22,048 nucleotides of DNA. Source: a virus. The translations under genes were made by a program, and so were the position numbers. Location of the stretch: positions 1 to 22,048 of IMG/VR virus record IMGVR_UViG_3300025137_000340, one strand, 5' to 3'. Positions 6,345 to 13,154 of this stretch are shown piece after piece. Below the pieces are notes generated by a model. It worked only from the letters and a program-made list of their open reading frames with translations. It did no database searches and was not told the DNA's origin. How positions within the stretch are numbered: the stretch's first letter is position 1; the number at the start of each line of letters is the position of its first letter.

Positions 6345-7880
6345 ATGAAAATAATAAGGGATAAGGCGTTACTGCTTAAAGTTCGTAACCCTAAACAGAT
6401 AACAACTGTAATCCCAAAGAGTAAGGAAGTATCTATGAATGAAGTTGTCGTGAATTGGGGTATTGACGAAGTCCATACTTTGAAGAATTTAAATATAGAC
6501 ATGCCGTCTCCTATTACCAGACGTTACAACTGGCCCGGACAGTACAAGCCGTTTGAACATCAGAAAGATACAGCATCGTTTCTCACTATGAATAAGAAAG
6601 CGTTTTGTTTTAACGAACAAGGTACGGGAAAAACAGCGTCTTCGATATGGGCTGCTGACTATCTAATGAACCAAGGCAAGGTGAACAGAGTTCTTGTCGT
6701 ATGTCCACTATCTATTATGGACAGCGCATGGAGAAACGATTTGTTCTCTTTTGCTATGCACAGAACGGTTGACGTAGCGTACGGATCTAAAGAAAAGCGT
6801 AAAAAAATAATCGAGGCGGGCGCAGAATTTGTAGTTATAAACTACGACGGTGTGGAGATTATAAAAGACGATATAGCCAACGGTGGGTTTGACCTTTTTA
6901 TAGTTGACGAGGCTACACATTATAAAAATGTGCAGACAAAACGGTGGAAGACGCTCAATAAAATCATAGGAGAAGATGATTGGCTGTGGATGATGACTGG
7001 TACACCCGCAGCTCAAAGCCCTCTGGATGCCTATGGCTTGGCTAAAATGATTAGCCCCTTATCTGTGCCGAGGTTTTTTGGTTCTTGGCGCGATATAGTA
7101 ATGTGGAAGGTGACACAGTTTAAATACAAGCCAAAAGAAACAGCTAAAGATACTGTGTTCAAAGCATTGCAACCCGCCATTCGGTTTACTAAAGACGAGT
7201 GTTTAGATCTACCTGATATGGTTTACACTAAGCGCTTTGTCGATATGACAACACAACAAAAGAAGTACTACGAAACACTACGTAAGCAAATGGTCATGAA
7301 AGTAGCAGGTGAAGATGTCACCGCAGCCAACGCTGCTATAAGCCTGAACAAGTTGTTACAGATAAGTGCAGGGGCAATATATACAGACGAAGGTGACACG
7401 ATACAGTTTGATATTAAGAATAGGTATCAAGTTTTAAAAGAAGTTATAGATGAGAGTAGCCAGAAAGTTTTGGTATTTGTGCCGTTTAGACATACAATCG
7501 ACATGCTATCCGACAGGCTGCTGCAGGACGGGGTCACGTCCGAGATCATACGAGGAGATGTTTCCGCGCATAAGCGTACTGATATATTCCAACGCTTTCA
7601 GTCAGATCCTGATCCTCGTGTTTTGATAATACAACCACAAGCCGCTGCTCATGGTGTTACGCTTACCGCTGCTAACACTGTTGTGTGGTGGGGGCCAACC
7701 TCATCACTAGAAACATATTTACAGGCAAACGCACGGGTTCATAGGTCAGGGCAGAACCATAAGTGTACTGTTATACAGATAGCGGGATCAAGCGCTGAAA
7801 AACGTATTTACCGTCTTTTAGATGATCGTATCAACATACATACCGAAATGATAAATTTATACAAAGAAATACTTGACTAA
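6345..7880 (+). CDS. SNF2-family DNA helicase/translocase
   Basis: This 511-residue protein has the two RecA-like lobes of superfamily 2 SNF2 enzymes, which use ATP to move along double-stranded DNA and remodel bound complexes. Visible motifs: YKPFEHQ (68-74), Walker A GTGKT (93-97), VVCPLS (motif Ia, 118-123), Walker B DEAT (188-191), TGTP (motif III, 218-221), and motif VI ANARVHRSGQ (461-470). The RxHRxGQ form is typical of SNF2. The length is near that of compact phage versions, with no extra domains. GGAG at 6335-6338 lies 6 bases before the ATG. In phages this gene often travels with polymerase, RecB-like nuclease and SSB genes, as here, which suggests a role in replication or recombination. 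Confidence 0.95.
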   Translation: MKIIRDKALLLKVRNPKQITTVIPKSKEVSMNEVVVNWGIDEVHTLKNLNIDMPSPITRRYNWPGQYKPFEHQKDTASFLTMNKKAFCFNEQGTGKTASSIWAADYLMNQGKVNRVLVVCPLSIMDSAWRNDLFSFAMHRTVDVAYGSKEKRKKIIEAGAEFVVINYDGVEIIKDDIANGGFDLFIVDEATHYKNVQTKRWKTLNKIIGEDDWLWMMTGTPAAQSPLDAYGLAKMISPLSVPRFFGSWRDIVMWKVTQFKYKPKETAKDTVFKALQPAIRFTKDECLDLPDMVYTKRFVDMTTQQKKYYETLRKQMVMKVAGEDVTAANAAISLNKLLQISAGAIYTDEGDTIQFDIKNRYQVLKEVIDESSQKVLVFVPFRHTIDMLSDRLLQDGVTSEIIRGDVSAHKRTDIFQRFQSDPDPRVLIIQPQAAAHGVTLTAANTVVWWGPTSSLETYLQANARVHRSGQNHKCTVIQIAGSSAEKRIYRLLDDRINIHTEMINLYKEILD

Positions 7881-7890
7881 CTATTATAAG

Positions 7891-7907
7891 TTACTATATG
7901 TCAGTAA
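7891..7907 (+). promoter_or_regulatory. Weak 5-bp hairpin in the 52-base gap
   Basis: TTACT at 7891-7895 pairs with AGTAA at 7903-7907 around a 7-nt loop. The gap also carries a direct repeat of about nine bases ending TATAAGT (ending at 7891 and 7920). No promoter stands out. GGAG of the next gene is at 7921-7924. Confidence 0.25.
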
Positions 7908-7932
7908 AGTGACTATAAGTGGAGAATAAAAA

Positions 7933-8325
7933 ATGGCCGTTAGTGTCGATAAATTATTAAAGACCTTTATAAAAATAAGAACTAAAAGGTCTGAGTTGTC
8001 TGCAGAGTTCAAAGAAGCAGACGAAAAGTTATCCAGACAACAGGATAAGTTAAAGACTGCTATGTTGGACTATTGCAAGGACCAAGGGGTAGACAGTGTT
8101 AAAACTACCAGTGGTATGTTCTATCGCACTGTCAAGCAACGCGTTTGGACTAACGATTGGGAATCTATGTTTGAATTTGTAAAGAAACATAACGTTCTCG
8201 AATTTTTTGAAAAGCGCCTTAACCAAACTAACGTAAAGCAGTTCTTAGAAGAGAACCCTGATCTTCAGCCTTTGGGTTTAAACGTGGACAGTGAATACGT
8301 TGTTTCTGTGAGGAAAAACAAATGA
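7933..8325 (+). CDS. Coiled-coil phage protein of unknown function, 130 aa
   Basis: GGAG at 7921-7924, 8 bases from ATG 7933, supports the start. Residues 5-50 are helical with heptad-like hydrophobic spacing, consistent with a coiled coil. A compact second half follows (VDSVKTTSGMFYRTVKQR, then a Trp-rich helix and a C-terminal VDSEYVVSVRK strand). Similar small proteins occur among phage replication genes. The layout loosely recalls Gp157 or Gam-like proteins that shield DNA ends from nucleases, but the match is by eye and weak. Its stop overlaps the next start (ATGA). Confidence 0.75.
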   Translation: MAVSVDKLLKTFIKIRTKRSELSAEFKEADEKLSRQQDKLKTAMLDYCKDQGVDSVKTTSGMFYRTVKQRVWTNDWESMFEFVKKHNVLEFFEKRLNQTNVKQFLEENPDLQPLGLNVDSEYVVSVRKNK

Positions 8326-8555
8326 TGGACTTTAAATATAGTGCTGCACCGAAAGATACTGAAGATACTCCATACGTACCTATCAATAAGGTCGCGGACT
8401 ACTTCCAAGTATCTGTCTCTACTGTTCGTAAGTGGGTAAACAACGACTACATACCTGATGACACCTACATAAAAGTCGGTGAGGTATACCGTTTTCGCTT
8501 AAACGATGTGGAGTCGGCATTGTCACGAGTGAGTAAATCAGGGCAAGCTGAGTAA
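8322..8555 (+). CDS. Small helix-turn-helix DNA-binding protein (excisionase/MerR-like)
   Basis: Residues 20-45 (VADYFQVSVSTVRKWVNN within them) form a clear helix-turn-helix of the HTH_17/MerR type, followed by a Tyr-Arg-Phe wing and a short helix. Proteins of this size act as excisionases, replication-control proteins or repressors. No integrase is seen in the window, so an excisionase role has no support here; control of replication or early transcription is at least as likely. It starts within the preceding stop (ATGA), with a second in-frame ATG immediately after, and its stop overlaps the next start (TAATG). Confidence 0.8.
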   Translation: MMDFKYSAAPKDTEDTPYVPINKVADYFQVSVSTVRKWVNNDYIPDDTYIKVGEVYRFRLNDVESALSRVSKSGQAE

Positions 8556-9271
8556 TGTCAGATACAGCGTTTAACAATATAACTCTTGGGGACAGTCATT
8601 TTAAAAGGGCTGTTAATGGGGAACATATAGGTGTGATTGCAGATCCGCTGAACGTGGTTATTGTAAATGCTGCTAAGTTGGCGCGTACTTATTATGAGGC
8701 AAAGTACGATCCGACAAATCCATCTGCTCCTACATGTTGGTCGTCAGACACCGTAGTACCTTCCCCTGATGTGCCGTCAGGACAGCGGCAAGCGCACAGA
8801 TGTATGAGCTGTGAGCAAAACATCAAGGGATCAAGCACTGGGGGTGGTCGAGCTTGTAGATACTCACAACGTTTGGCTATCGTACTTGAGGAGCAGATGG
8901 ACACTATTTATCAAATCCGTATTCCTGCGACATCTATATTTGGAAAGGCGCAGGACGGTAACATGCCGATGCAAGCTTACGCAAAGTATCTTCATGGGCA
9001 TAAGACAAGTTCTATTTCGGTGGTAACGCAAGTTAGCTTTGATGCTAAGAGCGATATCCCTAAACTATTTTTTAAAGCTTTGCGTCCGCTCAACGATAAA
9101 GAGCAACGAATGGCTTTAAAACAGAAGAGTAGCCCTGCCGCAAGCATGGCTACATTGCAGACTATGGTTGTCTCAGAAAAGACTTCTATAGATAAATCAC
9201 CGTTCGAAGTAATGGACGGGTTCAAATATAAGGAGAGCGACAATGGCGGAAGCCAATTTACATTTGATTGA
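8555..9271 (+). CDS. Four-cysteine phage protein next to SSB, 238 aa
   Basis: I recognise this as a recurrent type of phage replication-region protein but cannot name a family. Cys61, Cys83, Cys86 and Cys101 lie in a loop-rich insert (CMSC at 83-86), a probable zinc site. Before and after it are beta-rich stretches (NVVIVNAA, RLAIVLEE, TSSISVVTQVSF). The last 60 residues are polar. The gene overlaps the SSB-like gene by 29 bases and the helix-turn-helix gene by one base (TAATG). A DNA-binding or annealing role together with the SSB is a reasonable guess, not something the sequence proves. Confidence 0.75.
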   Translation: MSDTAFNNITLGDSHFKRAVNGEHIGVIADPLNVVIVNAAKLARTYYEAKYDPTNPSAPTCWSSDTVVPSPDVPSGQRQAHRCMSCEQNIKGSSTGGGRACRYSQRLAIVLEEQMDTIYQIRIPATSIFGKAQDGNMPMQAYAKYLHGHKTSSISVVTQVSFDAKSDIPKLFFKALRPLNDKEQRMALKQKSSPAASMATLQTMVVSEKTSIDKSPFEVMDGFKYKESDNGGSQFTFD

Positions 9272-9950
9272 GAGAGTTGAAGCCCTGTATCCAAAGTTGG
9301 ATCAAACTTACAGGTATGATAAAAAGATACCACCTAAAGGTAAGACAGTGCCTTGCGGACCTACTGAGGACGGCGCAAAGTTTGAGATGGACTTTAAAAT
9401 GACAAAAAGTCAGGCTAAAGAATTGTATAGTCATATGGAAGCGGCATACAAAGCTGAAGCGGATAAAGACTGGCCTGATATGCCTAAACATACGGAAATC
9501 TTTAATAGGGATGACGAAGGCAATTTTATAGGTACAGTGCAATTAAAAGGGCAGTTCAATGGTAATGTTACTGAGCCACCGTTAATTGTGGACTCAAAGA
9601 ACAAGAAGTTGCCACCTGAGTTTAGGCTCACAACCGGTAGCCTCGTAAACTTGGGGGTAAACCTAATTCCCTATAACATGAGTACTAATGGTGTATCGTT
9701 ACGTATAAAAGCTGTGCAAGTAATTAAACTTGTCGAGAAGAAAGCACATTCTCCTTTTCGTGCGATTGACGATGGTTGGGTTATAGAAGATGAAGACGAT
9801 CCATCCACAGTATTTTTAAGTACAGCAGATACTGCTCCTGTCGAAGAGGACGAAGTACCTGCACCGAAAAAGGTCTCCAAGAAAACAGAGGGCGCTGCTC
9901 CGCCACCTGATGAAGACCTTGCGTCTATTGTTGATGATTGGGACGATTGA
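9243..9950 (+). CDS. Single-stranded DNA-binding protein (phage, OB-fold type)
   Basis: The 235-residue product has the layout of phage SSBs of the gp2.5/DUF2815 kind. A beta-rich body (GTVQLKGQFNGNV, then TTGSLVNLGVNLIPYN, then VSLRIKAVQVIKLVEK) is followed by a linker rich in Ala, Pro and Lys and an acidic C-terminus ending VDDWDD. Acidic tails of this sort recruit polymerase and helicase partners. It would coat single strands exposed during replication. AAGGAG at 9230-9235 precedes ATG 9243 inside the previous gene, giving a 29-base overlap. Family assignment is by pattern, without a search. Confidence 0.8.
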   Translation: MAEANLHLIERVEALYPKLDQTYRYDKKIPPKGKTVPCGPTEDGAKFEMDFKMTKSQAKELYSHMEAAYKAEADKDWPDMPKHTEIFNRDDEGNFIGTVQLKGQFNGNVTEPPLIVDSKNKKLPPEFRLTTGSLVNLGVNLIPYNMSTNGVSLRIKAVQVIKLVEKKAHSPFRAIDDGWVIEDEDDPSTVFLSTADTAPVEEDEVPAPKKVSKKTEGAAPPPDEDLASIVDDWDD

Positions 9951-9978
9951 CCCATTGGGAACCATTAACAATAGTCAT

Positions 9979-10020
9979 TACCGTGGTGGGGTTTCTATAC
10001 TTCTCCACTCCACCACGGTA
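9979..10020 (+). promoter_or_regulatory. 14-bp hairpin before the primase gene, possible terminator or attenuator
   Basis: Bases 9979-9992 pair with 10007-10020 over 14 positions with a single G-U pair and a 14-nt loop (9993-10006). It is the strongest inverted repeat in the rightward array. CATTTT follows, a short T-run, so it may act as a weak rho-independent terminator that lowers primase expression relative to SSB. GGAG of the primase gene lies just after it at 10027-10030, so it could also affect translation. Confidence 0.6.
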
Positions 10021-10037
10021 CATTTTGGAGCAGCATT

Positions 10038-12842
10038 ATGGAAACAACAGAATTTTTACGGGGGGTACTGAGTAGTAACGGAAACTACTGCGTATTCGCT
10101 GCGAGGGCGAAAGATAATATAAGAATACAAAAGTTCTACGCTACCATAGAAGAGGTAGAACAAGCGGCGCACAAGTATGATAATGATGGCCTAGATGTAT
10201 ACTTCGCACTCAGCACATTTAAAGAACCTACTAATCGTAAGGGTGACAACGCTCAAGAACTGAAAGCTTTGTTCCTTGATCTGGACTGCGGACCTTCGAA
10301 GGAATACGCGACACAACAGCTCGCCGTGTCCGCGTTGCGTGACTTCTGTAAAGATCTCTCTCTACCTAAACCTACAATGGTCAACAGCGGGCGGGGTGTT
10401 CATGTTTATTGGTCTCTAACCGAAGCGGTTTCGGCGGAGATATGGGTAGACGCGGCAGAACGACTGAAGCAAGCCTGTGTCGATAAAGGTTTGCTTGCAG
10501 ATCCTGCAGTAACGGCTGATGTGGCTCGTATACTAAGAGTGCCGAATACGAATAACTATAAAGATGACAACCCTCTGCCTGTTATGTTGTACGGTGTAGA
10601 GCCTGTAAAGCCTGTGGTTCTTTCAAAATTTATTGACAAACTAGGCGTTGATTTGAAGCCAGTTAGTAACGTTGATCTAGGTACTGACGCGCTATACGAA
10701 GCGTACGCTGAGAACTCCGAGAATGTTTTTAAAACTATTATGCAGAAAACGTTACAAGGGCGTGGATGCAAACAACTACAGTACATAGCTACCAAGCAAG
10801 ACGAAATAAGCGAACCTATGTGGAGAGCAGGGCTATCGATTGCAAAGTTTTGTGTAGACAGCGAAGTAGCTGCAGAAAAAATATCTAGTAGGCATCCCGA
10901 TTATGATGCAACAACTATGTACAAAAAGATGGACGAGATAAAAGGGCCGTACACTTGTGACAGGTTTAACGAACTAAACGAAGGTGTTTGCAGCAAATGC
11001 CCCCTTAGAGATCAAATAAAATCTCCGATTGTTTTGGGTAAGCGTATAAAAGAAACAGATGGTGAAGTTACCATAGAAGCCCCTGTATCAGGTAAGTTAT
11101 ACGATATACCTATATTTCCTAAACCGTATTTTAGAGGAACAGCAGGGGGTGTTTTCCTGCGTGGCAGCAACGCTGACGGGGATATAGAAGAAGAGCTAAT
11201 ATACCATCACGATATTTATATTACTCGCCGTTTACATGACGAAGAACTTGGCGAAACGCTAGTGTTTCGCTTACACTTACCTCGTGACGGTGTACGTCAA
11301 TTCACTGTACCACTTACACATGTAACTTCTAGAGAGGAGTTTCGTAAAAGTATGGCACGAGAAGGCGTCACTGCATGGGGCAAAAATTTGGATAAACTTA
11401 TGGCATACACAACAAAATGGGTAGATGAACTACAGCACACATCAACAGCATCGGAAGCACACAGACAGTTTGGTTGGGTTGACGAAAACATGGCATCTTT
11501 TGTACTAGGGGAGCAACTTGTCGAAGGGAGTGAGATAACGTATAACCCACCTTCTTCCAAAACATCGGGGTTTATGGATAACTTTGAGCCGAAAGGGTCA
11601 GAAGAAAAGAACATAGAACTTCTAAACTTCTATGACAGAGAGGGGTTTGAGATGCATCAATACGTGGTTGGTGTAGGTTTTGGGTCTCCTCTTATGGCTC
11701 TAACAGGTCTAAATAGCATGGCTATACATCTTTACGGTGGTACAGGTGTAGGTAAAACAACAGCGCAGTATGCGGCTATGTCAATATGGGGCAACCCAGA
11801 ACTTCTGACACTGCAAAAAGATGACACACACAACTCGCGTATGAACCGTGGTGAAGTCATGCACAGCCTACCTTTGGTTTCTGATGAGATGACTAACGTC
11901 ACAAGTGGGCAGATGTCTGAGTATGTGTATCAAGTATCGGGTGGTCGTCAGAAGAACAGGCTGTCAGCAAATGGTAACGAAGAGCGTGTACGTGGTAAGC
12001 CTTGGAAACTATTAGCTCTTAGCTCTGGCAACACTAGCGCATGGGAGATATTGAGCCGTGACAAAGCTACGCCGAAAGCAGAGATGCAGAGGCTATTCGA
12101 GATAAAAGTTTTAAAACTAATATCTGGTGCAAAGGATACAAAGGTTACAACAGCCTTACATGAAGATATTCAAGTAAACTACGGTTGGATAGGGCCGAAA
12201 TACATACAGTGGGTGATAAACAATAAAGATGAGGCTCGTAAGATTGTACAGTCTATAAAGACAAAACTAGACGAAGCGGCAGGGCTTGGACCTGAGAACC
12301 GTTTCTGGTCAAACGGTAATGCTGTAATAATAGCAGGGCTGATGATTGCCAAAAAACTAGGGTTTGTTAACTACGATGTAGGTAAGGTTTATAAATGGGT
12401 AGTCCAAGAACTGATACGTAGAAATAGCTTTGTAAATGATATAGGCGCTTCCGTAGATGAGACACTAGGTAACTACATATCAGAAAACTACAACAACATA
12501 CTTAGGATCGAAAGCACTGAAGACCTACGGGGTAAGCACGATAATGGTCTGGATCAGTTAGTACCCGTGACAGCTTCACCTCGTGGACAGTTGATAGCTA
12601 GATATGAACCTGACACCAAAGCACTATTCTTGCGGATAAAACCTTTTAAGGACTGGTGTACAGATCAGCAGATAAACTACGCGTCTTTAGTCGATGATCT
12701 TAAACAAAAGAAAAATGCAAAACGTGTGAAGAAACGTTTGACTAAAGGCACAGACTTTAACATGCCGCCGCAAGATGTATTGCAGATGACGTTTGATGGT
12801 TTTGATGAGGTTCCAGATGGATCAGAAGGTGATGAGGCTTGA
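10038..12842 (+). CDS. Primase-helicase: AEP-like prim-pol fused to DUF927-type ATPase
   Basis: This 934-residue protein combines two activities. Residues 1-200 look like an archaeo-eukaryotic primase: DLD at 81-83, SGRGVHVYW with His122, and DVARILRVPNTNN (161-173) supply the metal, nucleotide and basic residues. A middle helical region ends in a Cys motif (Cys307, Cys318, Cys321) before SPIVLG. The C-terminal half is a DUF927-like P-loop ATPase: Walker A GGTGVGKT (567-574), Walker B LPLVSDE (Asp616, Glu617) and an arginine-rich segment after it. It should lay primers and unwind DNA at the fork for the family A polymerase. The extreme C-terminus is acidic. GGAG lies 7 bases before the ATG, and a large hairpin stands upstream. 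Confidence 0.93.
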   Translation: METTEFLRGVLSSNGNYCVFAARAKDNIRIQKFYATIEEVEQAAHKYDNDGLDVYFALSTFKEPTNRKGDNAQELKALFLDLDCGPSKEYATQQLAVSALRDFCKDLSLPKPTMVNSGRGVHVYWSLTEAVSAEIWVDAAERLKQACVDKGLLADPAVTADVARILRVPNTNNYKDDNPLPVMLYGVEPVKPVVLSKFIDKLGVDLKPVSNVDLGTDALYEAYAENSENVFKTIMQKTLQGRGCKQLQYIATKQDEISEPMWRAGLSIAKFCVDSEVAAEKISSRHPDYDATTMYKKMDEIKGPYTCDRFNELNEGVCSKCPLRDQIKSPIVLGKRIKETDGEVTIEAPVSGKLYDIPIFPKPYFRGTAGGVFLRGSNADGDIEEELIYHHDIYITRRLHDEELGETLVFRLHLPRDGVRQFTVPLTHVTSREEFRKSMAREGVTAWGKNLDKLMAYTTKWVDELQHTSTASEAHRQFGWVDENMASFVLGEQLVEGSEITYNPPSSKTSGFMDNFEPKGSEEKNIELLNFYDREGFEMHQYVVGVGFGSPLMALTGLNSMAIHLYGGTGVGKTTAQYAAMSIWGNPELLTLQKDDTHNSRMNRGEVMHSLPLVSDEMTNVTSGQMSEYVYQVSGGRQKNRLSANGNEERVRGKPWKLLALSSGNTSAWEILSRDKATPKAEMQRLFEIKVLKLISGAKDTKVTTALHEDIQVNYGWIGPKYIQWVINNKDEARKIVQSIKTKLDEAAGLGPENRFWSNGNAVIIAGLMIAKKLGFVNYDVGKVYKWVVQELIRRNSFVNDIGASVDETLGNYISENYNNILRIESTEDLRGKHDNGLDQLVPVTASPRGQLIARYEPDTKALFLRIKPFKDWCTDQQINYASLVDDLKQKKNAKRVKKRLTKGTDFNMPPQDVLQMTFDGFDEVPDGSEGDEA

Positions 12843-13044
12843 TGACCTAAACCCTGACGGGCTTAGAGTTACTATAAATTGGGAGAACATGGACGTAAGT
12901 TCCTCGTTCTTTTTGCCATGCATAAACACAGAAAAAGGCACAAAGCAGCTAAAAAGTGTTGCAAAAATGAAAGGATGGGAGTTTGAAGTGCAGATTTGCG
13001 TAGAAAGCAAAAAATTAGGTTTACGTGTGTGGAGAACTGTGTGA
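12817..13044 (+). CDS. Small phage protein ending in RVWR, 75 aa
   Basis: I prefer ATG 12817, 6 bases after GAGG 12807-12810; ATG 12832 is the alternative. The gene then overlaps the primase end by 26 bases. The product has MDVSSSFFLP, a Lys-rich middle, a WEFEV strand and ends GLRVWRTV. This matches the layout of the cut gene at 1-183 and the small phage family I believe to be DUF7303 (unverified). The function is unknown. It is the last gene of the rightward array, followed by two hairpins, the second a terminator. Confidence 0.7.
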   Translation: MDQKVMRLDDLNPDGLRVTINWENMDVSSSFFLPCINTEKGTKQLKSVAKMKGWEFEVQICVESKKLGLRVWRTV

Positions 13045-13057
13045 TATACAAAATATG

Positions 13058-13079
13058 ACAACTCGATACTCGATGTTGT
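13058..13079 (+). repeat. 9-bp hairpin with one bulged base
   Basis: ACAACTCGA (13058-13066) pairs with 13070-13079 around a 3-nt loop, with T13074 bulged. It starts 14 bases after the last rightward stop codon. There is no T-run, so termination is left to the next hairpin. The rest of the 108-base spacer contains only a short CTAC/GTAG inverted repeat at 13097-13109. Confidence 0.4.
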
Positions 13080-13112
13080 TCTCCACTTAGACTTACCTAC
13101 TATATGTAGAGT

Positions 13113-13154
13113 ACCCCCGATTTCTAGCGTGATGTCTGTGATCGGGGGTTTTTT
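13113..13154 (+). terminator. Rho-independent terminator of the rightward array
   Basis: ACCCCCGAT at 13113-13121 pairs exactly with 13141-13149 (9 bp, very GC-rich), followed by six T from 13149 to 13154. The loop is 19 nt, long but workable. On the other strand no T-run follows the stem, so it should act mainly on rightward transcription. The T-run reaches into the stop codon of the leftward 2012-residue gene (13153-13155). Confidence 0.85.

Noticed and set aside
8322-8555. Excisionase proving a temperate phage
   Set aside because: The helix-turn-helix type is shared by many regulators, and no integrase or attachment site is visible in the window.
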